Origin: Streptomyces sp. HUAS YS2
GTDB lineage: Bacteria; Actinomycetota; Actinomycetes; Streptomycetales; Streptomycetaceae
NCBI RefSeq assembly: GCF_033343995.1
Contig: NZ_CP137573.1
Coordinates: 1,922,001 to 1,986,000 of the forward strand
Length of the DNA stretch: 64,000 nt
Direction of reading: 5' to 3'
The notes under the pieces are model-generated. The model ran no database searches, was not told the origin of the DNA, and was given only the letters and a program-made list of their open reading frames with translations. Shown here one piece after another: positions 8,776 through 16,446 of the stretch (position 1 is its first letter; every line of letters begins with the position of its first letter). Made by a program: the position numbers and the translations under genes.

Positions 8776-9183
8776 TCAGCCCTCGTCGGGCCGCAGCCGC
8801 AGCGAGATGGAGTTGATGCAGTACCGCTGGTCCGTCGGGGTCGGGTAGCCCTCGCCCTCGAAGACGTGGCCGAGGTGGGAGCCGCACTTCGCGCAGCGGA
8901 CCTCGGTGCGGATCATCCCGTGGGAGGTGTCCGCGAGCAGCTCGACGGCGTCGGAGTCCTTCGGGTCGAAGAAGGACGGCCAGCCGCAGTGCGACTCGAA
9001 CTTCTCCTTCGAGGTGAACAGTTCGGCGCCGCACGCCCGGCAGGAGTAGACGCCCTCGGTCTTCGTGTCGGTGTACTCACCGCGGAAGGCGGGCTCGGTG
9101 CCGCCCAGGCGGAGCACCTGGTACTCCGAGGGGGTCAGCTCGGCCTGCCACTGCTCGTCCGGCTTCTCGACCTCGTACGACAT
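8776..9183 (-). CDS. msrB: Peptide-methionine (R)-S-oxide reductase MsrB
   Basis: 135 residues, usual size for a cytoplasmic MsrB. It repairs oxidised methionine (R-sulfoxide) using thioredoxin. Two CxxC zinc motifs are visible, CRACG in the first half and CAKCG in the second; the SHCGWPSFF block and the catalytic RYCINSISL motif near the C-terminus are intact. Start ATG at 9183 gives MSYEVEKPDEQW, the family N-terminus, with a GAGGGAG-like sequence upstream. It lies 13 bases after murC and is probably co-transcribed with it. Confidence 0.95.
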   Translation of the reverse strand: MSYEVEKPDEQWQAELTPSEYQVLRLGGTEPAFRGEYTDTKTEGVYSCRACGAELFTSKEKFESHCGWPSFFDPKDSDAVELLADTSHGMIRTEVRCAKCGSHLGHVFEGEGYPTPTDQRYCINSISLRLRPDEG

Positions 9184-9196
9184 GATGCGCGCTCCC

Positions 9197-10603
9197 TCAG
9201 TTCGACAGGCGGGCGAGGATCTTCGGCCCCAGGTCGGTGACGTCGCCCGCGCCCATCGTGAGAACGAGGTCGCCCGGCTTCGCCATTCCCGCGACAACGT
9301 CGGGGACCGTGGCCTTGTCATGGACGGCGGTCACCTCGGCGCCCGCGGCGCGGGCGGCGGTGATGATCAGGTCGCTGGTGATGCCCGGGATCGGGTCCTC
9401 GCGCGCCGGGTAGATGTCCAGGACCACGGAGGCGTCGGCCAGCGCCAGGGCGTCGCCCATCTCCTTGCCCAGCTCCTGGGTGCGGGAGAAGAGGTGCGGC
9501 TGGAAGACCACGAGGAGGCGGGCCGCGCCGGCGGCGCCGCGCATGGCCTCCAGGTCGGCGGTCATCTCGGTGGGGTGGTGCGCGTACGAGTCGATGACCT
9601 GCACGCCCGCGGCCTCGCCCTTGAGCTGGAGGCGGCGGCCGACGCCGGTGTACGCGGTGAGGGCCTGGGCCAGCTCGGCCGGGTCGATGCCGACGCGCGA
9701 GCCGGCCGCGAGGGCGGCGGCGGCGTTGTGCGCGTAGTGGCGGCCGGGGACGGAGACGGTGAAGGTGTGCTCGACGCCGTCCAGGTCGACGGTGACCTCG
9801 CTGGTCATGCCGTTCGGGGTGATCGCCAGGATGCGGGCGTCGGAGTCCGCGGACTCGCCGACCGTGAGCACCTGGAGGCCCTCGCGGTCCGCGACCCGGC
9901 GGGCCAGCTCGCGGGCGCCCGCGTGCTCGCCGACGACCAGGGTGCCGCCGGGGCGGATCTTGCCGACGAAGGCCTCGAAGGACTCGTAGATCTCGTCCAT
10001 CGACGCGTAGTTCGCGTGGTGGTCCAGCTCGACGTTGAGGACGATCGCGACCTCGGGGTCGTACTTCTGGAAGCTGCGGTCGCTCTCGTCGGCCTCGGCC
10101 ACGAAGACGGCGCCGGCGCCGTGCCGCGCGTTGGTGCCGGGGCCGGCGAGGTCGCCGCCGATCGCGTACGAGGGGTCGAGGCCCAGCTCGGTCAGGGCGA
10201 CGGCCAGCATCGAGGTGGTCGTCGTCTTGCCGTGCGTACCGGCGACGGCGACCGCGCGCAGCCCGTCCATCAGGGAGGCGAGCGCGTCGGAGCGGTGCAC
10301 GACCGGGATGCCCAGCTCGGCGGCGCGGGCCAGCTCGGGGTTGTCGGCGCGGATGGCGCTGGAGACGACGACGCAGGAGGCGTCGTCGGCGAGGTGCGCG
10401 GCGGCGTGGCCGATGTGCACGGTGGCGCCGAGGGCGCGCAACGCCTCGGCGGTCGCGGACTCCTTCGCGTCACTGCCGGCGACCTTGGCGCCACGCTGGG
10501 CGAGGATCTTCGCGATGCCCGACATTCCGGCACCGCCGATGCCGATGAAGTGCGGCCGCTCCATGGCGGCAGGGACGGCGGCGGCAGGGATGGCGGAGGC
10601 CAT
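9197..10603 (-). CDS. murC: UDP-N-acetylmuramate--L-alanine ligase MurC
   Basis: 468 residues. It adds L-Ala to UDP-MurNAc using ATP in the cytoplasmic phase of peptidoglycan synthesis. Visible: the N-terminal Rossmann motif HFIGIGGAGMSG, the Mur-ligase P-loop GTHGKTTTT, the EADESD and LNVELDHHANY blocks, and the C-terminal domain motif VFQPHLFSR. The ATG at 10603 has GGGGAG at good distance; longer in-frame versions from 10666 lack this. Unusually it sits outside the dcw division/wall cluster, which is known for Streptomyces, and is followed by msrB. Confidence 0.95.
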   Translation of the reverse strand: MASAIPAAAVPAAMERPHFIGIGGAGMSGIAKILAQRGAKVAGSDAKESATAEALRALGATVHIGHAAAHLADDASCVVVSSAIRADNPELARAAELGIPVVHRSDALASLMDGLRAVAVAGTHGKTTTTSMLAVALTELGLDPSYAIGGDLAGPGTNARHGAGAVFVAEADESDRSFQKYDPEVAIVLNVELDHHANYASMDEIYESFEAFVGKIRPGGTLVVGEHAGARELARRVADREGLQVLTVGESADSDARILAITPNGMTSEVTVDLDGVEHTFTVSVPGRHYAHNAAAALAAGSRVGIDPAELAQALTAYTGVGRRLQLKGEAAGVQVIDSYAHHPTEMTADLEAMRGAAGAARLLVVFQPHLFSRTQELGKEMGDALALADASVVLDIYPAREDPIPGITSDLIITAARAAGAEVTAVHDKATVPDVVAGMAKPGDLVLTMGAGDVTDLGPKILARLSN

Positions 10604-10758
10604 GCGTGTGTCTCCCCGGGGTGCGACGTACATGAGGCCCCCAGCGTAGTGGCTGGCGCCGGACACCCGGTGTGCCCGGGCCGGGGGCGGCCCCGGGGCC
10701 GGTTCCGGGAGCCCACGCTCCCCCGGTCCGGCCCCGCGGCCCAGCCGCCCCGCCCCGT

Positions 10759-11238
10759 CTACTCCTCCTCGTCGCTGTGGGCGAAGAGCTTCAGGACCGG
10801 GACGCCGACCTTGTGCCGGGCTCTGGAGGCCCAGTCCCGGTGGAAGAACTCCTCCACGTAGTGCGGTGCGGTCAGGACGATGACCTCGTCCGCGTCCGAC
10901 TCGTCGACCACGGCCTTCATCTTGTTCAGGGGGTGGTCCTCGACCACCTGTCCGACCGCCTCGCAGCCCGCGGCGCGCAGCGCCCTCAGCGAGGCGTCCA
11001 GGGCCCGCTCGGCAAGGGGCCGGGCCTCCTTGCCCTCCGGTTCGCCGCCCTCCCGCCGGGCTTCCTTCAGCTCGCCCATCGCGACGTCGTCGATGGCGCG
11101 CAGCAGGACATCGGCCTGGTCACCCCTGGGCTGCATCAGCACGATGAACGAGACCGTCTCGTCTCCGTGCAGCGTGGTGACGAACTCCACGTCGACGGAC
11201 GTCAGGGGCTTCTCGATCATCAAAACGCTTGTGAACAC
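10759..11238 (-). CDS. Conserved small protein, UspA-like fold suspected (often mis-named indole-3-glycerol phosphate synthase)
   Basis: 159 residues, acidic C-terminus. It resembles a universal-stress-type alpha/beta protein: N-terminal strands MFTSVLMIEK and VEFVTTLHGDETVSFIVLM, a helix with an acidic linker, then ADEVIVLTAPHYVEEFFHRDWASRAR and VGVPVLKLF. Homologues in Streptomyces are commonly labelled indole-3-glycerol phosphate synthase, but it is far too short and shows no TIM-barrel motifs. The GTG at 11238 has GAAGGG upstream and matches the family start MFTSVLMIEK; the ATG at 11220 has none. Function unknown. A GC-rich stem-loop region (10667-10758) separates it from murC. Confidence 0.7.
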   Translation of the reverse strand: MFTSVLMIEKPLTSVDVEFVTTLHGDETVSFIVLMQPRGDQADVLLRAIDDVAMGELKEARREGGEPEGKEARPLAERALDASLRALRAAGCEAVGQVVEDHPLNKMKAVVDESDADEVIVLTAPHYVEEFFHRDWASRARHKVGVPVLKLFAHSDEEE

Positions 11239-11343
11239 TTCGGAGCCCTTCTGCGGAAACCATCCTTCCCCGTGCCCGCACGGGGTCTGCGTGAGTAAGT
11301 GTGCCCAGCGGAAGCTAACCGGAACGGGTAATTCCGCTACGTG

Positions 11344-12120
11344 TCAGATCCGACGGTAGCGGGTGTAGAGAAACCCGGCCTCCTCCAGTACAGAGGCGAG
11401 CGAGAACCGTGCAGGGACGGTCACGGAAGGGCCTCCGGCGATCCTCTGCGCACTCCCGGCGGTCATGGTCGGAGACACCGTCCAGCACAGCTCGTCCAGC
11501 ACGCCGGACGCCACGAACTGTCCGAGCAGCCGCGGGCCGCCCTCCGTCAGCTGCCGTCGCAGCCCGCGCGCGGCAAGTTCCCGCTTCGCGCGTTCCGGGT
11601 CCACCCGGGTCCCCTCGCCGGCCGCCACCACCTGCGCGCCGGCCTGCTCGGCCGCCCGCACCCGGTCCGGCGCCGCGGCCTCGCCGGTGAGCACGAGGGT
11701 CGGTACCAGCGGCGAGGTGAAGAGCGGAAGCGTGAAGTCGAGGTCGAGCGAGGAGCTGACGACGGCGATCGCGGGCGCGGGCCCCTGCCCGGCGGCGGCC
11801 CGTCGGGCGGCGAAGGCCTCACGGGCCCGGGCCGGTCGGTACCCCTCCAGGCGTACCGTTTCCGCCCCGACCACGACCACGTCGGCCAGCGCCCGCAGGG
11901 TGCCGAAGATCCGCATGTCGGTGTCGGAGGAGATCGGCTGCGAGCGGCCGTCGTGCTGGGCCGCGCCGTCCAGGGAGGAGACCATGTTGGCCCGCAGCCA
12001 CACGCCGTCGGCGGCCCGGGCCTCCTCGGGGTACGCGTAGGCGTCGGCCAGCTCGTCGAGGGACCACTCCCCGTCCGACTCGGCTGCTGTCATGTCCGTC
12101 ACAGGGAACAGGCGTCGCAT
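11344..12120 (-). CDS. Pyrimidine reductase family protein (RibD C-terminal/DHFR-like)
   Basis: 258 residues. The RibD C-terminal reductase fold is visible: NMVSSLDGAAQHDGRS (substrate loop), SDTDMRIFGTLRALADVVVVGAETVR, and the NADPH-binding TEGGPRLLGQFVASGVLDELCWTV. There is no N-terminal deaminase domain, so it is a stand-alone reductase acting on a pyrimidine-type substrate; riboflavin synthesis is possible but no rib genes are near. The ATG at 12120 follows a CAGACT box by six bases and has no Shine-Dalgarno, suggesting a leaderless mRNA. It is divergent from zapE. Confidence 0.85.
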   Translation of the reverse strand: MRRLFPVTDMTAAESDGEWSLDELADAYAYPEEARAADGVWLRANMVSSLDGAAQHDGRSQPISSDTDMRIFGTLRALADVVVVGAETVRLEGYRPARAREAFAARRAAAGQGPAPAIAVVSSSLDLDFTLPLFTSPLVPTLVLTGEAAAPDRVRAAEQAGAQVVAAGEGTRVDPERAKRELAARGLRRQLTEGGPRLLGQFVASGVLDELCWTVSPTMTAGSAQRIAGGPSVTVPARFSLASVLEEAGFLYTRYRRI

Positions 12121-12156
12121 GCTCGCAGTCTGACACGCCCCTTACAGTGGGGAACT
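12121..12156. promoter_or_regulatory. Compact divergent promoter region between RibD-like gene and zapE
   Basis: The 36-base gap holds two outward -10-like boxes. On the minus strand CAGACT (complement of 12127-12132) lies six bases before the ATG at 12120. On the plus strand TACAGT at 12143-12148 lies eight bases before the zapE GTG. Both starts would then be leaderless or nearly so; GGGGA before the zapE GTG is only a weak ribosome site. Confidence 0.45.
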
Positions 12157-13248
12157 GTGTCGACCCGTGCCCTCGCCGAAGCCGCCTCCATAGAGGCGAC
12201 ACCGCTCTCCCTCTGCGCCCGTGAGCCCCATGTGCCCGCAGACCGGCTCGTCGCGGAGATGGTGCCGCCGCCCCGGTTCGACTCGGTGCGCTTCGACACG
12301 TACATCCCGGACCCGAACCAGCCCAGCCAGATCGAGGCCGTCGACGTCCTGAGCGCCTTCGCCGAGGGGCTCGGCGGTTCGCACGCCTCCGGCGCCGGCA
12401 AGCGCCGCTGGTTCTCCCGCGCCCCGAAGCCGACCGTGCCCGCCGGCCCCCGCGGGGTCTACCTGGACGGCGGCTACGGCGTCGGCAAGACGCACCTGCT
12501 CGCCTCGCTCTGGCACGCCACCCCGGCCGAGCCCGCGCTCAAGGCCTTCGGCACCTTCGTGGAACTGACCAACCTGGTCGGCGCGCTCGGCTTCCAACAG
12601 ACCGTGCAGACCCTCAGCGGGCACCGTCTCCTCTGCATCGACGAGTTCGAGCTGGACGACCCGGGCGACACCGTCCTCGTCTCCAGCCTGCTCGCCCGCC
12701 TCGTCGAGCACGGCGTCGCGCTCGCCGCCACCTCGAACACGCTGCCGGGCAAGCTCGGCGAGGGCCGGTTCGCCGCGGCGGACTTCCTGCGCGAGATCCA
12801 GGGCCTGTCCGCGCACTTCCGCCCGCTGCGGATCGACGGCGAGGACTACCGGCACCGCGGGCTGCCCGAGGCGCCCGCCCCGTACTCCGAGGAGGCCGTC
12901 ACCAAGGCCGCGTACGCCACCCCCGGCGCGAGCCTCGACGACTTCCCGCACCTGCTCGAACACCTGGCCAAGGTGCACCCGAGCCGGTACGGCGCGCTGA
13001 CCGACGACCTGACGGCCGTCTGCCTCACCGACGTGACGCCCGTGCCCGACCAGTCGACCGCGCTGCGGCTGGTCGTCCTCGCCGACCGGCTGTACGACCG
13101 CGAGATCCCGGTGCTGGCCTCCGGACTCCCCTTCGACCGGCTGTTCAGTGAAGAGATGCTGAAGGGCGGGTACCGCAAGAAGTACTTCCGGGCGATCTCC
13201 CGGCTCACCGCGCTCGCCCGCGACGCAAAGGGGCTTGTGGAGCAGTAG
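12157..13248 (+). CDS. zapE: Cell division protein ZapE / AFG1-like ATPase
   Basis: 363 residues. AFG1/ZapE P-loop ATPases act at the membrane in division or protein quality control. Visible: YLDGGYGVGKTHLLASLWH (Walker A), LLCIDEFELDDPGDT (Walker B and sensor region), AATSNTLPGKLGEGRF, and the late RLFSEEMLKGGYRKKYFRAISRL typical of the family. The N-terminal ~60 residues differ from Gram-negative members and include a short disordered SGAGKRRW stretch. The GTG at 12157 fits the nearby TACAGT box. It is followed after 32 bases by the OsmC gene, probably in one transcript. Confidence 0.9.
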   Translation: MSTRALAEAASIEATPLSLCAREPHVPADRLVAEMVPPPRFDSVRFDTYIPDPNQPSQIEAVDVLSAFAEGLGGSHASGAGKRRWFSRAPKPTVPAGPRGVYLDGGYGVGKTHLLASLWHATPAEPALKAFGTFVELTNLVGALGFQQTVQTLSGHRLLCIDEFELDDPGDTVLVSSLLARLVEHGVALAATSNTLPGKLGEGRFAAADFLREIQGLSAHFRPLRIDGEDYRHRGLPEAPAPYSEEAVTKAAYATPGASLDDFPHLLEHLAKVHPSRYGALTDDLTAVCLTDVTPVPDQSTALRLVVLADRLYDREIPVLASGLPFDRLFSEEMLKGGYRKKYFRAISRLTALARDAKGLVEQ

Positions 13249-13280
13249 GTTGGGTGATACCCGACCGAAAGGGATCCACC

Positions 13281-13706
13281 ATGGCCACCGTCCGTCATGC
13301 CCACACCGTCTGGGAGGGCGACCTCCTGAAGGGCAAGGGCGTCGTCACCCTCGACTCCTCCGGCCTCGGTTCGTACGAGGTGTCCTGGCCGGCCCGGGCC
13401 GAGGAGCCGAACGGGAAGACGAGCCCCGAGGAGCTCATCGCCGCCGCGCACTCCTCCTGCTTCTCGATGGCGTTCTCCAACGGTCTCGCCAAGGCCGGCA
13501 ACCCGCCCACCCGCCTGGAGACCAAGGCCGACGTCACCTTCCAGCCGGGCGAGGGCATCACGGGCATCCACCTGACCGTGCGCGGCGAGGTCCCCGGCCT
13601 GGACGCGGACGAGTTCCAGGCGCTGGCCGAGGACGCCAAGAAGAACTGCCCGGTGAGCCAGGCCCTCACGGGTACGACGATCACGCTCACCGCCGAGCTC
13701 GCCTGA
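13281..13706 (+). CDS. OsmC-family peroxidase (Ohr/OsmC-like)
   Basis: 141 residues. OsmC proteins reduce organic and inorganic hydroperoxides with two redox cysteines; both are present here, in AHSSCFSMAF and KKNCPVSQAL, with the conserved Glu in SPEELIAAAHSS. Size and the N-terminal WEGDLLKGKG strand fit the OsmC rather than the Ohr branch. ATG at 13281 has GAAAGGGA upstream. No OhrR-type regulator is adjacent. Confidence 0.92.
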   Translation: MATVRHAHTVWEGDLLKGKGVVTLDSSGLGSYEVSWPARAEEPNGKTSPEELIAAAHSSCFSMAFSNGLAKAGNPPTRLETKADVTFQPGEGITGIHLTVRGEVPGLDADEFQALAEDAKKNCPVSQALTGTTITLTAELA

Positions 13707-13793
13707 CCCCTCCCGGCGCACACGCCACATGAGGCGACGTGGGCCCGCATGGTTCACGTGTCACCACACTGCGTGATACACACATGCGGGTCA

Positions 13794-13821
13794 CACGTCA
13801 CACACATGCACCACGTCACAC
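13794..13821 (+). repeat. Direct repeat CACGTCACAC x2 upstream of phoX-like gene
   Basis: CACGTCACAC occurs at 13794-13803 and 13812-13821, an 18-bp period. Three more TCAC cores lie upstream (13754, 13761, 13791). They resemble halves of Streptomyces PhoP boxes but not with the usual 11-bp repeat. They sit 60-130 bases before a phosphatase gene, so a regulator site is plausible but unproven. Confidence 0.4.
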
Positions 13822-13827
13822 CTGTCC

Positions 13828-13861
13828 TCCCCCTAGGCCCGGGGGGCCTGGGGGGACCCCC
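13828..13861 (-). repeat. GGGGGTCCCCC...GGGGGA hairpin element (copy 1)
   Basis: Read on the minus strand it begins GGGGGTCCCCCC, continues with an internal GGCCCCCCGGGCC hairpin and ends GGGGGA. The outer TCCCCC and GGGGGA pair. The same layout recurs inside the oxidoreductase gene at 28426-28466, and one arm at 26875-26885, so it looks like a dispersed miniature repeat of this genome. Here it sits just before the phosphatase gene. Confidence 0.5.
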
Positions 13862-13881
13862 AGCAGGAAGTGGGTTGCCTC

Positions 13882-15249
13882 ATGTCCGCAACACGACGTC
13901 AGATCCTCTCCCGCACCGGCGCGTCCGTCGCCGGCATCGCCTTCACCGGCGCGTTCTCCGAGCTCTTCGCCGGCACCGCCGCCGCCCGCGGCCACTCCCC
14001 CGCCGCCGGATACGGCCCGCTGGTCCCCGACCCGGCCGGCCTGCTCGACCTGCCGAAGGGCTTCCGCTACACCGTCCTGTCCCGCGAGGGCGACCCGCTC
14101 CGCTCCGGCGAGGGCCCGGTGCCCAGCAACCACGACGGCATGGCCGCCTTCGCCGGCCGCCGAGGCCGCGTCCATCTGGTCCGCAACCACGAGAACCGGG
14201 TCACCGGCCGCGTGGGCGTGCCGACCGTCGAGGGCCTGACCTACGACCCGGCCGCCAAGGGCGGCTGCACGGCGCTCACCCTGGACGGCCGGAACAACGT
14301 GCTGGACGAACGGGTCGCCATCGCCGGCACCGCGGTCAACTGCGCGGGCGGGCCGACCCCTTGGGGAACCTGGCTGACCTGCGAGGAGACCGAGGACCGG
14401 GCCGGCACCAACGGCTACACCAAGGACCACGGCTTCATCTTCGAGGTCGACCCGGCCGACCCGCACCGCACCGGCGCGGTCCCGCTCACCGCGATGGGCC
14501 GCTTCCAGCACGAGGCGATCGCCGTCGACCCGCGCAGCGGCATCGTCTACGAGACCGAGGACGCGTTCCTGAAGCCGTTCGGGCTCTTCTACCGCTTCCT
14601 GCCCGAGAAGCCGCTCGGCGGCACCGGCTCGCTGCGGGCCGGCGGCACGCTGGAGGCGATGCGGGTGCCGGGCGTGCCGGACCTGTCCGTGATCCAGGAG
14701 ACCGGCGCGCGGTTCGAGGGCGTCGAATGGGTTCCCGTACCCGATCCGCAGGCGGTGCAGACACCGATCCGGCTGCAGGACTTCGGGCCGAAGGGCATCA
14801 CGCACGCGCAGAAGCTGGAGGGCTGCTACTGGGGCGGCGGCGCGGTGTACTTCGTCTCCAGCTTCGCCCGCACCAAGGACGGCTCGGGCGCGACCCACTA
14901 CGGCCAGGTGTGGAAGTACGAGCCGCAGCGGCGCAGGCTCACGCTGGTCGTCGTGTTCGGCCCGGACACCGACATCCAGCTGCCGGGCGAGTCCCCCGAC
15001 AACATCTGCCTCGCGCCGACCGGCGGGCTGATGGTCTGCGAGGACGGCGAGGGGGCGCAGCACGTCTACGGCGTGAACCGGCGCGGCGAGGTGTACGCGG
15101 TGGCGCGCGGCGCGAACAACATCGGCACCCCGGAGACGCCGGAGTGGGGCGAGTTCGCGGGCGTCACCTTCTCGCCCGACGGCGAGACCATGTACGTCAA
15201 CTGCTACACCCCCGGCACGACCTTCGCCGTGACGGGTCCGTGGTGCTGA
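13882..15249 (+). CDS. PhoX-family alkaline phosphatase, Tat-exported
   Basis: 455 residues. A Tat signal is clear (TRRQILSRTGASVAGIAF, cleavage after the AAA near 35). PhoX enzymes are secreted Ca/Fe phosphatases that release phosphate from organic esters. Family blocks visible: PSNHDGMAAF, LVRNHEN, GGCTALTLD, TPWGTWLTCEETE, FGRFQHEAIAVDP-like MGRFQHEA, VYETEDAFLKPF, GCYWGGGAVYFVSS, PDNICLAPTGGLMVCEDG and the C-terminal VTFSPDGETMYVNCYTPG. ATG at 13882 follows AGGAAG by 11 bases; the GTG at 13870 has no Shine-Dalgarno. It precedes a PPK2 gene, together suggesting phosphate/polyphosphate metabolism. Confidence 0.88.
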   Translation: MSATRRQILSRTGASVAGIAFTGAFSELFAGTAAARGHSPAAGYGPLVPDPAGLLDLPKGFRYTVLSREGDPLRSGEGPVPSNHDGMAAFAGRRGRVHLVRNHENRVTGRVGVPTVEGLTYDPAAKGGCTALTLDGRNNVLDERVAIAGTAVNCAGGPTPWGTWLTCEETEDRAGTNGYTKDHGFIFEVDPADPHRTGAVPLTAMGRFQHEAIAVDPRSGIVYETEDAFLKPFGLFYRFLPEKPLGGTGSLRAGGTLEAMRVPGVPDLSVIQETGARFEGVEWVPVPDPQAVQTPIRLQDFGPKGITHAQKLEGCYWGGGAVYFVSSFARTKDGSGATHYGQVWKYEPQRRRLTLVVVFGPDTDIQLPGESPDNICLAPTGGLMVCEDGEGAQHVYGVNRRGEVYAVARGANNIGTPETPEWGEFAGVTFSPDGETMYVNCYTPGTTFAVTGPWC

Positions 15250-15274
15250 CGGCCCTTCCGGCCTGACCCCTCCC

Positions 15275-15310
15275 CGGGCGGGTGCGCGACCGCGGTCGCG
15301 CACCCGCCCG
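15275..15310 (+). terminator. 36-bp perfect palindrome after phoX-like gene
   Basis: CGGGCGGGTGCGCGACCG and its exact reverse complement lie back to back with no loop, followed by TTCC. Probably a Rho-independent terminator of the phosphatase gene, 25 bases past its stop; it also lies 45 bases before the PPK2 start. Confidence 0.7.
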
Positions 15311-15354
15311 TTCCGTCGCAGGATCGAGGGAGCGGACCGGAAGGGGAACACGCG

Positions 15355-16359
15355 GTGGCGAAGCCGAAGGCACAGGGGAAGCGGGACGGCGGGAAGAAAG
15401 ACGGCGGAACGCGCGACGGCACCGGGCGCGACGGGGGCAAGCGCGACGTCGGCAGGGCCGGGAAGCGGCCCGTGCCGAACCTGCGCGAACTGCTGCGGGT
15501 TCCCGGCGGCGCCCGGATCGACCTCACCTCTTACGACACCGCGGCGACGCCGGGCGGTCCCCGCGACAAGGCGGCCGGGCTCGCCGCGACGGCCGCGCTC
15601 GGCCCGCGGCTGGCCGCGCTCCAGGAGCGGCTCTACGCGGCGAGCACCGGGGGCGACCGGCGCCGGCTGCTGCTGGTCCTGCAGGGCATGGACACCAGTG
15701 GCAAGGGCGGCACGGTCAAGCACGTGATCGGGCTGTTCAACCCGTCCGGCTGCCGGATCAAGGCGTTCAAGGCCCCGACGCGGGAGGAGCTGAACCACCC
15801 GTTCCTCTGGCGCGTCATGCAGGCGCTGCCGCAGCCGGGCGAGATCGGCATCTTCGACCGCTCGCACTACGAGGACGTGCTCATCGCCCGGGTCCGCGGG
15901 CTGGCGCCGCCCAAGGTGCTGGACCGGCGCTACGGACAGATCGACCGCTTCGAGCAGTCGCTGGTGGAGGACGGCGTCACCGTGGTGAAGGTGTTCCTGC
16001 ACATCTCGTACGACGAGCAGCGCAGGCGGCTCCTGGAACGCCTCGACAACCCGGAGAAGCACTGGAAGTTCAACCCGGGCGACATCGAGGAGCGGGCACT
16101 GTGGCCGGCGTACCAGGAGGCGTACGAGATCGCCCTGGCGCGCTGCTCGACAGAGGAGGCCCCCTGGTACCTGGTTCCGGCCGACCGCAAGTGGTACCGG
16201 AACTGGGCGATCAGCACGCTGCTCCTGGAGCACCTGGAGGAGATGGACCCGGCGTACCCGCCGGGCGACTTCGACGTGACGGCGTCCCGGAAGCGGCTGC
16301 TGCTCGACAGCATCGCCGATCCGGGTGGCGGAGTTCCGGAGGGGTGTGGCCGCAGATAG
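15355..16359 (+). CDS. Polyphosphate kinase 2 family protein
   Basis: 334 residues. PPK2 enzymes transfer phosphate between polyphosphate and nucleotides. Visible: a Lys/Gly/Asp-rich basic tail (1-40), Walker A-like LQGMDTSGKGGTVKHV, IGIFDRSHYEDVLIARV (Walker B region), a lid segment with RRRLLERLDNPEKHWKFNPGD, and WYLVPADRKWYRNWAI. All conserved residues appear present. Class (AMP-, ADP- or NMP-using) cannot be set by eye; the one-domain length fits class I or III. GTG at 15355 follows GGAAGGGGA closely. The basic low-complexity N-terminus is unusual and may bind polyphosphate. Confidence 0.9.
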   Translation: MAKPKAQGKRDGGKKDGGTRDGTGRDGGKRDVGRAGKRPVPNLRELLRVPGGARIDLTSYDTAATPGGPRDKAAGLAATAALGPRLAALQERLYAASTGGDRRRLLLVLQGMDTSGKGGTVKHVIGLFNPSGCRIKAFKAPTREELNHPFLWRVMQALPQPGEIGIFDRSHYEDVLIARVRGLAPPKVLDRRYGQIDRFEQSLVEDGVTVVKVFLHISYDEQRRRLLERLDNPEKHWKFNPGDIEERALWPAYQEAYEIALARCSTEEAPWYLVPADRKWYRNWAISTLLLEHLEEMDPAYPPGDFDVTASRKRLLLDSIADPGGGVPEGCGRR

Positions 16360-16371
16360 AGGGGTCTGGCG

Positions 16372-16411
16372 GCAGTTGGCGGTGTCGGGTCGCAGTTGGC
16401 GGTGTCGGGTC
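16372..16411 (+). repeat. Two perfect 20-bp tandem repeats
   Basis: GCAGTTGGCGGTGTCGGGTC occurs twice head to tail (16372-16391, 16392-16411), followed by a partial third unit beginning GCGG. It lies between the PPK2 stop and the deacetylase promoter. Confidence 0.7.
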
Positions 16412-16434
16412 GCGGATAAAGGATGACGATCGGA

Positions 16435-16446
16435 TATTTTCCGTTC
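16435..16446 (+). promoter_or_regulatory. Putative -10 deciding the deacetylase start
   Basis: TATTTT (16435-16440), the most AT-rich hexamer nearby, is followed by six bases and a GTG at 16447. This favours a leaderless GTG start over the upstream ATG at 16423. Confidence 0.5.

Noticed and set aside
13752..13821. A canonical PhoP (PHO) box before the PhoX gene
   Set aside because: TCAC cores recur at 7 and 18 bp, not in 11-bp direct repeats, so it is listed only as an unassigned repeat.
16372..16411. Attachment site or integration scar
   Set aside because: No integrase, tRNA or foreign genes adjoin; simple tandem duplication explains it.
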